A stretch of 64,000 bases of DNA from NCBI RefSeq assembly GCF_024609785.1, contig NZ_JANHJQ010000013.1, positions 62,001-126,000 of the forward strand, in the 5' to 3' direction. The notes under the pieces were generated by a model. That model searched no databases, was not told where the DNA came from, and saw nothing but the letters and a program-made list of their open reading frames with translations. The first letter of the stretch is position 1, and every line of letters starts with the position of its first letter. This document shows positions 16,229 to 24,436 of this stretch, piece after piece. The translations under genes and the position numbers were made by a program. The DNA comes from Pseudalkalibacillus decolorationis (GTDB lineage: Bacteria; Bacillota; Bacilli; Bacillales; Fictibacillaceae).

Positions 16229-16380
16229 ATGGATAAAAATCCAGATAAGGTTCAAGAAGAAGAAAAAATCTTACAAGCAATGAAACAATCAGATGAACTA
16301 CTCTATTCCAATAGCCCCTTCTGTGTTTAATAGCGGTATCCCATCTCTTCTGTTAAAAGATGTGATGAATCTATCTAGCA
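16229..16380 (+). pseudogene. Short, probably frameshifted ORF ahead of the DUF6398 gene
   Basis: ATG 16229 starts a 33-codon acidic ORF, MDKNPDKVQEEEKILQAMKQ..., that stops at 16330. In the next frame the segment IPIAPSVFNSGIPSLLLKDV continues to a TAG near 16385. Joined by one frame change they would make a protein of about 50 residues. There is no clear SD. Not recognised; listed as a probable remnant. Confidence 0.3.
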
Positions 16381-16420
16381 AGTAGCGATATACCATAAGT
16401 GATAGAAAGGAGAAGCACTA

Positions 16421-16924
16421 ATGAAAAGTAAATCATTAACAGTACCAAAAGGAATGCAAGAAAAGTACAAGGAAATCACACAAATAATTAAGGTGTTTTG
16501 TTCGGAAAACTTAAATGAAGAATATGAATTGTTGTGTTGTCAGCTGACTGCCGCATTAAGCCGTAAACGCCCCTCTCCTCTTACGAAAGGGAGAGCAAAC
16601 ACTTGGGCATGTGGCATTGTACATTCAGTAGGCACGGTGAATTTCCTATTTGATTCTTCTCAAAAGCTTTCAATGAAGGCAAAAGATTTATCTGGAAAGT
16701 TTGGAGTGAGCACTAGCACGAGTAGTACAAAATCAAAGCATATAAGGGATATTATGAAAATGGGTATGTTTGACCCGGATTGGACGTTACCAAGTAAACT
16801 AGAGAACAACCCAATGATATGGATGGTTTCAGTAAATGGGTTTGTAATGGATGTCCGAGGTGCGCCAAAGGAAATTCAGGAAGAAGCATTCAGAAAAGGA
16901 TTGATCCCATATCTACCAGAATAG
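16421..16924 (+). CDS. DUF6398 domain protein
   Basis: The 167-residue protein contains the DUF6398 pattern across most of its length: YKEITQIIKVFCSENLNEEY, LTAALSRKRPSPLTKGRANT, WACGIVHSVGTVNFLFD (about 66-83), then a helix-turn-helix-like segment LSGKFGVSTSTSSTKSKHIR (about 95-115) and FDPDWTLPSKLENNPM. In other genomes the domain is found alone or attached to SEC-C or plasmid pRiA4b ORF-3-like modules; its function is unknown. The Ser/Thr-rich LSxxFGVSxSTxSxK part resembles a DNA-binding recognition helix. AAAGGAGAAG is a strong SD. A terminator follows at 16999-17051. Confidence 0.82.
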   Translation: MKSKSLTVPKGMQEKYKEITQIIKVFCSENLNEEYELLCCQLTAALSRKRPSPLTKGRANTWACGIVHSVGTVNFLFDSSQKLSMKAKDLSGKFGVSTSTSSTKSKHIRDIMKMGMFDPDWTLPSKLENNPMIWMVSVNGFVMDVRGAPKEIQEEAFRKGLIPYLPE

Positions 16925-16998
16925 AGGGCAACGTTAACTGACATTTTTTCGAGATTAGCTTAGGATTTGTAATTCTGAACAAAAAGATGATAGTACAG

Positions 16999-17051
16999 AG
17001 ACCAAAATGACCAATGGCTGACGCCTATTGAGTTATTCTTGGTCTTTTTTT
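16999..17051 (+). terminator. Rho-independent terminator after the DUF6398 gene
   Basis: AGACCAA...TTGGTCT with an inner CAATGG/CCTATTG pairing closes a long stem, followed by T7. Nothing else but regulatory DNA for the next operon is seen in 16925-17249. Confidence 0.88.
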
Positions 17052-17077
17052 CGTTCTATATTTCTAAAAACATTTCG

Positions 17078-17105
17078 TTTACCGGAATATAACAATATCT
17101 TTACA
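17078..17105 (+). promoter_or_regulatory. PhoP-box-like direct repeats upstream of the ABC importer
   Basis: TTTACC (17078), ATAACA (17089) and TTTACA (17100) start exactly 11 bp apart. The B. subtilis PhoP site is built of TT(A/C/T)ACA-like hexamers with 5-bp spacers. Position, about 145 nt before the GTG start, leaves room for a promoter around 17125-17150. This predicts induction under phosphate limitation. Confidence 0.6.
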
Positions 17106-17249
17106 CATAAACGTAGAACAAGCTGTCTTCAATTTTACATTCATTCATAAACTGAAGAATTGCTAGCTGGTCGGATGCACAAAAAAATAGATCGGTTTCT
17201 TTAAAGTTGTTTCCTTTATAAAATCATTTGAATTTGAGGGGGATGTTTT

Positions 17250-18284
17250 GTGAAAAGGTTTCTGTCCGTTTTTGGCTCAATCATCGTTGTTTTTAGTTTG
17301 GTATTAATTACGGCATGTTCTTCAGACAGTTCTTCAGGGGATGGTGACGATCTAGGAAGTATCACGTTCTATTCACCTGAAACTCCTGATATGACGAAGG
17401 AAATTGCCGAGGCTTTTGAAAAGGCTTATGACGCTAACGTGAATGTACAATACGCGGGAACGAATGTATTGGTAAACCGGATGATCGCTGAAAAAGGTAA
17501 CCCGAACGGTGACGTTTGGTACGGAGGGGGAGGTCTTTTACCTTTTGAAGCGGCTGCAGATAAAGGAATCATCATGCCATACACACCTGAAACAGCTAAG
17601 GACTGGGAAGTAACTGAAAATGGCATTAAGAAGAGGGATGAAGATTGGAAATGGACAGGTGCAGAAATCTTCGTCCTCGGTTTTGTATACAACACGGATC
17701 TTGTAAGCGAGGAGGAAGCACCGAAAACATGGGAAGACTTACTAGATCCGAAATGGAAAGGTAAAATCCAGTTCTCGAATCCAGCAGCATCTGGTACTGC
17801 AACCCTAATGGTACTAAGCCAGATGATGGTAAGAGGTGAAGATGAGGGTTGGGACTATTTTAAAAAGTTATACGAACAAGCAAATGCAACTCCAGATTCA
17901 GGTGGTGCTCCAACAAAAGCTGTAGCCATGGGTGAGGCCCATATCGGAATTGGCTTTGATTTTATGGCCTATGAACAGAAGGCTAAAGGAGAAGCGATTG
18001 ACTTTGTCGTACCAGAGAAAACAGCTGTCTTGGTAAACCCTGTTTCACTCGTTAAAGATGGTCCTAACCCTGAAGGTGGAAAGAAGCTGATCGATTTCCT
18101 TTTATCGAAAGAAGGGCAAGAAATCTTGGCGAATTGGTACCACATCCCAATCAATCCAGAGGTTGAATCGAAGACTCCACTGACTTTGGAAAAGGTCAAG
18201 CCACATGCGATCGATCTAGATATTAAATGGGTTGTCGACAACTACGACAGAATACGAAACGAGTGGAAGGAAACGTTCCAATAG
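17250..18284 (+). CDS. ABC transporter substrate-binding lipoprotein, FbpA/PhnS-like (periplasmic-binding type II)
   Basis: The 344-residue protein begins with a lipoprotein signal ending in LITACSS (Cys23). Its mature part, from GSITFYSPETPDMTKEIAEA, is the extracellular solute-binding fold used for ferric iron, thiamine, spermidine or 2-aminoethylphosphonate (AEP). Motifs NVLVNRMIAEKGNPNGDVWY and NPAASGTATLMVLSQM are typical. The usual pair of iron-binding Tyr is not evident. PhoP-like boxes and the downstream glycerophosphodiesterase make a phosphorus compound (phosphonate or glycerophosphodiester) the best guess. Start is GTG with GAGGGGGA before it. The gene is 18 nt from the ATPase gene, in one operon. 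Confidence 0.8.
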   Translation: MKRFLSVFGSIIVVFSLVLITACSSDSSSGDGDDLGSITFYSPETPDMTKEIAEAFEKAYDANVNVQYAGTNVLVNRMIAEKGNPNGDVWYGGGGLLPFEAAADKGIIMPYTPETAKDWEVTENGIKKRDEDWKWTGAEIFVLGFVYNTDLVSEEEAPKTWEDLLDPKWKGKIQFSNPAASGTATLMVLSQMMVRGEDEGWDYFKKLYEQANATPDSGGAPTKAVAMGEAHIGIGFDFMAYEQKAKGEAIDFVVPEKTAVLVNPVSLVKDGPNPEGGKKLIDFLLSKEGQEILANWYHIPINPEVESKTPLTLEKVKPHAIDLDIKWVVDNYDRIRNEWKETFQ

Positions 18285-18302
18285 GGATAGGGGGATTTCC
18301 AA

Positions 18303-19424
18303 GTGGGTTCTGTTACGGTAAAAAACTTGATCAAGCAATATGATGGTGTGATGGCATTGAATAATGTGAACCTTGAGATCCAGGAGGGTGAGTTCTTCGC
18401 CCTCTTAGGCCCTTCAGGTTGCGGAAAGACAACGACGATGAGGTGTATCGCTGGATTTGAGAAACCGACGAACGGTGAAATCTTCATAGGGAAACAAAAG
18501 GTCAACGATATTCCTGCGAACAAACGGAACTGCGGGATGGTATTTCAAAGTTATGCCCTGTTCCCCCATTTGGATGTTTTCCAAAATGTCGCCTACAGTC
18601 TCAATATTAAAGAACTTGAAAAACGCGGGCCCGGAACGAAGATCAAAACGTATGCAAGAATGATTAATAAGAAGCTAGCGAAATCTCCGCCGGAAATTGA
18701 AAAAAAGGTGATGGAAATCCTCGAGTATGTGGAGTTAGCTCCGTATCGAAATCGTCTTACGAGTGAATTATCCGGTGGGCAGCAACAACGTGTAGCCCTT
18801 GCAAGAGCGCTTGCGATGGAACCGGCTGTTTTATTAATGGACGAACCCTTATCAAACCTGGATAAAAAATTACGGAATTCGATGAGAGCGACAATACGGA
18901 AAATTCAATTGGACCTTGGGATTACAACCATTTTTGTTACCCATGATCAGGAAGAAGCGATGAGTATGGCAGACCGGGTCGCGGTTATGAAGGACGGGGA
19001 TGTTATCCAACTTGGAACACCAACCGAGTTATATAGTAATCCGAAATCGGCATTTATTGCGGACTTTGTTGGTTCCTCGAACATCTTTAAAGGTTCTGTG
19101 ATTGGTCAAGATGGGGAGCGATCCATTGTCCAGTTAGATGGATTCCAAATTCGTTCGACTTCAATTCCGAAAAATAAAGAAGTGGAAGTTGTGATTCGCC
19201 CTGAAAACATTGAGATTGCATTAGGTGAAGAACATCCTGGTGATGATATTTTAGAAGGTAAAGTGCTGATGTCGACTTATCTTGGATCTATTGTCAGATA
19301 TGATGTCGAGATCGGTCCCTACATTGTTATGGTTGATACAACCTATCAATCTGGTAAGAGTGTGTACCCACCAGGAGCGAATGTTAAATTAACGGTCGAC
19401 CCTGAGAAGGTGTTCTTACTATGA
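18303..19424 (+). CDS. ABC transporter ATP-binding protein, FbpC/PotA-like with TOBE domain
   Basis: The 373-residue ATPase has Walker A GPSGCGKTT (about 36-44), signature LSGGQQQR, Walker B VLLMDEPLSNLD, H-loop FVTHDQEEAM, and a C-terminal TOBE regulatory domain (about 290-372, containing VVIRPENIEIAL and STYLGSIVRYDVEIG). An insert of about 25 residues, KELEKRGPGTKIKTYARMIN, lies between Q-loop and signature, a feature also seen in AEP-type (PhnT) ATPases. It drives the fused permease with which it overlaps by 4 nt (ATGA). The GTG start follows TAGGGGGATTT. Confidence 0.87.
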   Translation: MGSVTVKNLIKQYDGVMALNNVNLEIQEGEFFALLGPSGCGKTTTMRCIAGFEKPTNGEIFIGKQKVNDIPANKRNCGMVFQSYALFPHLDVFQNVAYSLNIKELEKRGPGTKIKTYARMINKKLAKSPPEIEKKVMEILEYVELAPYRNRLTSELSGGQQQRVALARALAMEPAVLLMDEPLSNLDKKLRNSMRATIRKIQLDLGITTIFVTHDQEEAMSMADRVAVMKDGDVIQLGTPTELYSNPKSAFIADFVGSSNIFKGSVIGQDGERSIVQLDGFQIRSTSIPKNKEVEVVIRPENIEIALGEEHPGDDILEGKVLMSTYLGSIVRYDVEIGPYIVMVDTTYQSGKSVYPPGANVKLTVDPEKVFLL

Positions 19425-21118
19425 AAATGCTTAAACGTTTTGATGGGCATAGTCTCATTAAGGCTTTAATCGTCCTATTTTTCATTGTTTTCCTTGTCGT
19501 CCCTTTGTTTTCCATCCTCATTGTCAGTATTACCGGCGTCCCGATCAATGTATTTGGTTCATTGGTTGATCCGGAAACGTTTAAGAGTACGATCGATGCT
19601 TTTAAAAATAGTTCCCTTGAATTTTATAAAAGTATTGCGAGCAAGTCAGGGTATTTGTCGGCTCTCATGAACAGTTTGGAATTGTCCTTACTTGTTTCGG
19701 TCGTTGTCGTCGTTATGTGTTTGCCGATTGCGTATGGCATTGCGAGAACGAAGATGCCTTTCAAAAAAACACTGACCGCCCTATGTACGATTCCGTTGAT
19801 CGTCCCGACATTCATTGCGGCGAATGCGTTTATCGTCATGTTTGGTCGTTCGGGGTGGGTCACCTATATTTATGAGTCATTAAGGGGAAATGGGCTTTTA
19901 ATCAATCCATCGTCGATGATCGGAATTGCGATGGTGCAAGTCTTCTTCTTTTTCCCATATGCGCTATGGCCAATGGTTGCTGCATTCAAACTTTCTGATA
20001 TCACCTTAGAAGAAGGATCGCAAAATCTTGGGGCGAAGAATTGGTTTACCTTCGCATTTGTAACGATGCCTTTGGCGCTGCCCGGATTAATTTCGAGTGC
20101 GTTGCTGATTTTCACCGTGAGCTTCTCGGATTTCGGGACTCCGATCATTTTAGCTCCGAAAGATTTGAACTTGATTGTCGTTGAGGCCTATCGAGAAATC
20201 GCTGGCTTCTTTAACTGGGCAGGAGCAGCTATTTTAACGGTGATCATGGTTGTCGTAGCAGCATTCTTTTTCTGTCTCCAGCATCTTTTTACAAAAGGAA
20301 AATCTTATGGAACGGTTTCGGGAAAACCTAAGAAGCAGAAAATCATTAAGAATAAGTGGTTAACTCGAACCATCGCTGGATACACTTGTTTGGTCGTATT
20401 AGTCCTATTATTGGCGATGATTTCAGTACTGCTTCAATCGTTTGCAACTACATGGGGTGTCGGTGTACTTCCCGATGGATATACAATGGCAAATTATCAA
20501 GCTGTCTTTAGCTCCTCGTTTGAAAATGTGACAAACAGCTTGATCCTTGCGAGCGGTGCGCTTGTCTTAAGTGTTGTGATTGCCACCTTCGTCTCGTATT
20601 TTGTGGTCAGACAAAATGCATCAAAGCTCGATTTTATGACGACGGTTCCCTTGGTCGTTCCAGGTATTGCCCTCGGGATTGCGCTGATCCAAACGTTTAA
20701 CACAGCACCATTGCAATTGACAGGTACAGCTACAATCCTAATTATCGCATATACGATAAGGCGACTCCCATATATGGTCCGCTCTACAGTTGGGACGATG
20801 CGCTCGATCAAGCAGGATATTGAGGAGGCTGCTGTTAATTTAGGAGCTTCCCGCTTAACGGCTGCGATAACAGTTGTCGGTCCATTGATGATTCCTGGGA
20901 TTGCAGCGGGTTCGATCCTTGTTTTTATCACGGTGATTAAAGAGACGAGTGTATCCATTCTGATGGCTCCTGCTGAGTGGGCACCTATGAGTCTTGCCAT
21001 TTTCCAAAACATCCTTAGGGGTGAATATTATACAGCAGCGGCGATGTCGATCATTCTCGTCGTTCTCGTTCTGGTCCTTCAAGCGATTGCTACTAAACTC
21101 TCAAAAGGGGATGCTTAG
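19421..21118 (+). CDS. ABC transporter permease, fused two-domain (FbpB/PhnU-like)
   Basis: The 565-residue protein holds two copies of the binding-protein-dependent permease domain, each with six membrane segments. Each copy has an EAA loop for ATPase contact: DITLEEGSQNLGAKNWFTFA near 190 and QDIEEAAVNLGASRLTAAIT near 465. A cytoplasmic Lys-rich linker near 290-310 joins them. One chain therefore makes the whole channel, as in FbpB. It is the last gene of the operon; a 224-nt gap precedes glpQ. The substrate follows the binding protein, thought to be a phosphorus compound. Confidence 0.87.
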   Translation: MKMLKRFDGHSLIKALIVLFFIVFLVVPLFSILIVSITGVPINVFGSLVDPETFKSTIDAFKNSSLEFYKSIASKSGYLSALMNSLELSLLVSVVVVVMCLPIAYGIARTKMPFKKTLTALCTIPLIVPTFIAANAFIVMFGRSGWVTYIYESLRGNGLLINPSSMIGIAMVQVFFFFPYALWPMVAAFKLSDITLEEGSQNLGAKNWFTFAFVTMPLALPGLISSALLIFTVSFSDFGTPIILAPKDLNLIVVEAYREIAGFFNWAGAAILTVIMVVVAAFFFCLQHLFTKGKSYGTVSGKPKKQKIIKNKWLTRTIAGYTCLVVLVLLLAMISVLLQSFATTWGVGVLPDGYTMANYQAVFSSSFENVTNSLILASGALVLSVVIATFVSYFVVRQNASKLDFMTTVPLVVPGIALGIALIQTFNTAPLQLTGTATILIIAYTIRRLPYMVRSTVGTMRSIKQDIEEAAVNLGASRLTAAITVVGPLMIPGIAAGSILVFITVIKETSVSILMAPAEWAPMSLAIFQNILRGEYYTAAAMSIILVVLVLVLQAIATKLSKGDA

Positions 21119-21207
21119 GTAGGTGAGGATCTATTCGTAAAGGGGTTTATTTTCGATTTAGACAAATATGAATATGAGCACTCGGAATTAGGGCTATTAA
21201 CCTTTTA
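21119..21207 (+). pseudogene. Possible HAD-phosphatase N-terminal remnant after the permease
   Basis: In the frame of the permease, directly after its stop, the codons read VGEDLFVKGFIFDLDKYEYE then HSELGLLTF and a TAA. KGFIFDLD resembles HAD motif I (DxD). Without a start and with only 29 codons this may be chance, or the stump of a phosphatase such as those next to phosphonate importers. Confidence 0.25.
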
Positions 21208-21244
21208 AAAATCATTGGGTTGCTCTATACGATCAATATTAGGT

Positions 21245-21283
21245 TTTACACAATCCTTACAAAGGCTGAAAACAAGCTTAATG
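21245..21283 (+). promoter_or_regulatory. PhoP-box-like direct repeats upstream of glpQ
   Basis: TTTACA (21245), CTTACA (21256), TGAAAA (21267) and TTAATG (21278) start exactly 11 bp apart; the first two match the PhoP hexamer well, the other two partly. They lie 60-98 nt before the ATG, where PhoP-activated promoters carry them. B. subtilis glpQ is a known Pho-regulon gene, which supports the call. Confidence 0.62.
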
Positions 21284-21342
21284 TTCGTTCGTGATAATAG
21301 GTGAGGGTATGAAAGTTAATTTGATAGGAGGAAACACTAAAT

Positions 21343-22233
21343 ATGAAAAAGATGTTTCGTACGGCAATTTTATCTATTGCCTTAGTAGGTTTAAGTACTA
21401 GTTTCGTAAGTCAGGCAGAGGCTGCTGGTGGGGAGGGTCCAAAATTGAATGACAATAAAATCTTGAACGTTTCGCACAGAGGTGCTTCAGGCTATGCCCC
21501 GGAACACACGATTGCTTCTTATGAGCTTGGAGAAGAAATGAAAGGCGATTATATTGAAGTAGACTTGCAAATGACCAAGGATGGCGAGCTAATTGCCATG
21601 CATGATGAAACGCTTGATCGAACAACGAATGGCACTGGCTTGGTAAAGGATTATACTCTTGCAGAGATCAAACAACTAGATGCAGGATCTTGGTTCAATG
21701 AAAAGTATCCAGAAAAGGCTAAGCCAGAGTATGCTGGATTGAAGGTTCCAACGCTAGAAGAAGTGATACAGCATTTTGGTAAAGATGAAAGATATTACAT
21801 TGAAACGAAATCACCTGATGTCTATCCGGGAATGGAAGAAGAACTGTTAGAGATCCTTGAAGAATATAATTTGCTTGGACCGAATGCCCCATCTAGTAAA
21901 GTCTTGATTCAATCGTTTAGCCCAGAAAGCTTAAAGAAAGTGCATCAATTGAACCCGGACGTCCCATTGGTTCAGCTTATTTCTTATAAAAAACCAGCAA
22001 CGATTACAGATGAGCAAATAAACGAGTATAAAAAATATGCGGTAGGACTTGGAATGAGCTATACAAAGATTGACCAAGACTATGTTCAAAAAGTACGGAG
22101 TCATGGGTTATTAATTCATCCGTATACAGTGAATGAAAAGGAAGATATGCAAAGATTACTAGAATGGGGCGTTACAGGAATGTTTACGAATTACCCTGAT
22201 CGTCTTAGAGAGGTCATTAAAAGTCATAACTGA
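21343..22233 (+). CDS. glpQ: Secreted glycerophosphodiester phosphodiesterase
   Basis: The 296-residue enzyme has a Sec signal peptide with cleavage near AEA-AGG (residue 27) and the GDPD barrel motifs: [14 protein letters not shown] with catalytic His and metal Glu, [11 protein letters not shown], and [14 protein letters not shown] with the second His. YIETKSPD and [12 protein letters not shown] complete the fold. Outside the cell it splits glycerophosphodiesters (deacylated phospholipids, teichoic acid fragments) into glycerol 3-phosphate and an alcohol. GATAGGAGG is the SD. It has its own Pho-box-like promoter region and sits beside a Pho-boxed importer. Confidence 0.92.
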   Translation: MKKMFRTAILSIALVGLSTSFVSQAEAAGGEGPKLNDNKILNVSHRGASGYAPEHTIASYELGEEMKGDYIEVDLQMTKDGELIAMHDETLDRTTNGTGLVKDYTLAEIKQLDAGSWFNEKYPEKAKPEYAGLKVPTLEEVIQHFGKDERYYIETKSPDVYPGMEEELLEILEEYNLLGPNAPSSKVLIQSFSPESLKKVHQLNPDVPLVQLISYKKPATITDEQINEYKKYAVGLGMSYTKIDQDYVQKVRSHGLLIHPYTVNEKEDMQRLLEWGVTGMFTNYPDRLREVIKSHN

Positions 22234-22245
22234 GCATTGTTGAAT

Positions 22246-22292
22246 TTAAAGGCCTAATGTCAGAAAGTGTGACTGATATCGGGTCTTTTTTT
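22246..22292 (+). terminator. Probable terminator after glpQ
   Basis: GGCCTAATGTCAG...CTGATATCGGGTC forms an imperfect stem followed by T7. It is weaker than the other terminators but well placed. Confidence 0.55.
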
Positions 22293-22427
22293 ATTGGGAA
22301 AAACGAGTTTAAAAAACCCACTAAATCCATCCCTTTTTACTTAGTATTTCCCAAGATGGATTTAGAAGGATAATCCTCCTTTTTTACGAATTATTTACAA
22401 TGACTTAATATTAAAGGGAGGAATAGC

Positions 22428-23633
22428 ATGAATTTCAAAAAGTTAGTTGCATTGTCACTCGCTGCTTCTGTCACGTTTTTTCCATTGGTAGGTGAGGCTT
22501 CGTCCAAGGATCAACTGGTGGCACCTAAGAAGGTGTCAGTAGAAAATGTTTCGGTCGAGAAAGGAAGTTATGAAAAAGGGGAAGTCATTGTAAAGTTTAA
22601 GGAGAAGGCAAGTAAGTCAGCTAAAGGTGATGCAATAAAAAATCTTAACGCTAAAATCGCTCCTGACGAAGATGGTGTGAAATCTTCTTTTAAAGTATTA
22701 AAGGTTAAAAATGTGGAAGCGGTTGTAAGCGCTTTAAATAAGAATCCAAATGTAGAATATGCTGAACCGAATTACACTTTTAAAGCAACTTGGACACCAA
22801 ATGATACGTATTACAGAGGTTATCAATACGGTCCGCAAAATACGTCTACAAACTATGCATGGGATATAATAAGAGGTAGCAGTAGTCAAGAAATTGCTGT
22901 TCTTGACACTGGTGTGGATTATAACCATCCAGATCTAAATGGTAAAACGATAAGGGGTTACGATTTTGTGGATAATGATTACTATCCAATGGATCTGAAT
23001 GGTCATGGTACCCACGTAGCTGGAACTACGGCTGCCGAAACAAACAATTCAACTGGGATTGCAGGAATGGCTCCAAACACTAGTATTCTAGCAGTACGAG
23101 TTCTAGATGCAAACGGAAGCGGATCCTTGGCTGATATTGCGGACGGAATTCGGTATGCGGCTGATACTGGTGCAGAGGTTATTAACCTATCACTTGGATG
23201 TAATTGTGATACTGCAACACTAGAGAATGCGGTTAACTATGCTTGGAACAGTGGATCTGTCGTAATCGCTGCTGCAGGAAACGATGGAGTAAGTACGACA
23301 TTCGAACCGGCTTCTTATTCTAATGTAATTGCGGTTGCTGCAGTAGACAGTAATGATCGCCTCGCTTCATTTTCTAACTATGGCTCGTGGGTTGATGTAG
23401 CAGCACCTGGAGTAGATATCGCTTCTACCGTGCCTAATAATGGATATTCGTATATGTCCGGAACATCGATGGCATCCCCTCATGTTGCAGGACTTGCTGG
23501 TCTTTTGGCCGGACAAGGACGAAGTAATTATCAAATTCGTCAAGCAATAGAACAAACAGCTGATAATACTAGTGGTACCGGATACTATTTCGAACATGGA
23601 AGAATCAATTCATATGACGCTGTAAGATATTAG
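22428..23633 (+). CDS. Secreted subtilisin-like serine protease (S8)
   Basis: The 401-residue preproenzyme has a signal peptide (cleavage near VGEA-SS, residue 24) and an I9-type propeptide with GEVIVKFKEKAS and NPNVEYAEPNYTF, ending about residue 118. The catalytic domain has Asp160 (VLDTGVDYNHPD), His193 (NGHGTHVAGT), oxyanion Asn286 (AAAGND) and Ser348 (GTSMASPHVAG). It is complete and should be an active extracellular protease of thermitase/subtilisin type. The adjacent cysteines in LGCNCDTAT are unusual for a subtilisin. AAAGGGAGG precedes the ATG. It is a single gene closed by a perfect hairpin. Confidence 0.94.
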   Translation: MNFKKLVALSLAASVTFFPLVGEASSKDQLVAPKKVSVENVSVEKGSYEKGEVIVKFKEKASKSAKGDAIKNLNAKIAPDEDGVKSSFKVLKVKNVEAVVSALNKNPNVEYAEPNYTFKATWTPNDTYYRGYQYGPQNTSTNYAWDIIRGSSSQEIAVLDTGVDYNHPDLNGKTIRGYDFVDNDYYPMDLNGHGTHVAGTTAAETNNSTGIAGMAPNTSILAVRVLDANGSGSLADIADGIRYAADTGAEVINLSLGCNCDTATLENAVNYAWNSGSVVIAAAGNDGVSTTFEPASYSNVIAVAAVDSNDRLASFSNYGSWVDVAAPGVDIASTVPNNGYSYMSGTSMASPHVAGLAGLLAGQGRSNYQIRQAIEQTADNTSGTGYYFEHGRINSYDAVRY

Positions 23634-23659
23634 AAAACAATACAATATAAAAGGACGAT

Positions 23660-23694
23660 CAGAGGATGGCTCAATTTGAATTGAGCCATCCTCT
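23660..23694. terminator. Stem-loop after the protease gene
   Basis: GAGGATGGCTCAATT-TG-AATTGAGCCATCCTC (23662-23693) is a perfect 15-bp inverted repeat, followed by TTCTTCATGCTTTT, a poor but usable U-tract. Confidence 0.8.
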
Positions 23695-23934
23695 TCTTCA
23701 TGCTTTTAAAATGGTATATCTCTGTATTTCGTACAAAGAAAATGGCCTAAAAAGGTAGTTTCCCGTGTAAAAGTGTAACCACCAGATTAATGAAGACCCT
23801 TATTGTAGATGATTTTTATTAAATTCCATGCTTGTCCCATTATATAAGTCTAGTAATCTAGTCGATGTGCCGTTTCCAAATTTGCTGTAATCAATATACT
23901 ATTAGTACTCCGATAAAAAGGAGGTGTTAATGAG

Positions 23935-24378
23935 GTGGGAAATAGACGACGGAACGCAGTAGAACAAACAGCAAAGAATGACTCCGCGGCAGCAGCGGCA
24001 GCGGCGGCAGCAGGAGACTCAGCAGCAGCGGCGGCAGCGACAGCAGCAGGAGACTCAGCAGCAGCGGCGGCAGCGACAGCAGCAGGAGACTCAGCAGCAG
24101 CGGCGGCAGCGGCAGCAGCAGGAGACTCAGCAGCAGCGGCAGCGGCAGCAGCAGGGGATTCCGCAGCAGCGGCGGCAGCGGCAGCAGCAGGAGACTCAGC
24201 AGCAGCGGCGGCAGCGGCAGCAGCAGGAGACTCAGCAGCAGCGGCGGCAGCGGCAGCAGCAGGGGATTCCGCAGCAGCGGCGGCAGCGGCAGCAGCTGAA
24301 AGAAAGCGGAATCGTGGAGGAAATGAAGCACAAGCACTACAAGTTAGGAGACTCACTCCACCGAGACCACTCTATTGA
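23935..24378 (+). CDS. Alanine-rich tandem-repeat protein, GDSA(9) units
   Basis: GTG 23935, with AAAGGAGGTG before it, opens a 147-residue frame: a basic head MGNRRRNAVEQTAKND, nine units of the type SAAAAAAAAAGD (12 residues, 36 bp; unit 5 lacks one Ala, units 2 and 3 have one Thr), and a basic tail ERKRNRGGNEAQALQVRRLT. No signal peptide or membrane segment is seen. Poly-Ala blocks broken by Gly-Asp-Ser would form helices or silk-like sheets. This frame is preferred over the Gln/Arg-rich frame (from 23978) and the Ala-rich minus frame because only it has an SD and because its head resembles the next gene's MGYKRNNNN start. A spore-coat or surface structural role is only a guess. Confidence 0.6.
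   Translation: MGNRRRNAVEQTAKNDSAAAAAAAAAGDSAAAAAATAAGDSAAAAAATAAGDSAAAAAAAAAGDSAAAAAAAAGDSAAAAAAAAAGDSAAAAAAAAAGDSAAAAAAAAAGDSAAAAAAAAAERKRNRGGNEAQALQVRRLTPPRPLY
23978..24295 (+). repeat. 36-bp GCN-rich tandem repeat array, nine units
   Basis: The core unit is GCAGCAGCGGCGGCAGCGGC followed by AGCAGCAGGAGACTCA, repeated with few changes; one unit is 33 bp and two carry a G-to-A change that gives Thr. Near-identity at third codon positions shows recent expansion or homogenisation. Copy number is likely to vary between strains. Confidence 0.9.
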
Positions 24379-24436
24379 TATTCAAATAGTAGATTTCATT
24401 AAATGACTGTAACAGTGTGAAGACAGATTATCTTTT

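Noticed and set aside
17250-21118. Ferric iron importer (FbpABC) as firm annotation
   Set aside because: No Fur box is seen here although two clear ones occur elsewhere in the window, and phased PhoP-like repeats are present; iron is kept only as a family possibility.
23850-24356. 168-aa Ala/Glu/Ser/Pro-rich ORF on the minus strand through the repeat array
   Set aside because: GCN-rich repeats stay open on both strands; this frame has no SD and its head lacks similarity to the neighbouring Ala-rich gene.
23978-24406. Gln/Arg-rich forward frame through the repeat array
   Set aside because: Its ATG has no SD and lies inside the repeat; the GTG 23935 frame has a strong SD. It remains a less likely alternative product.
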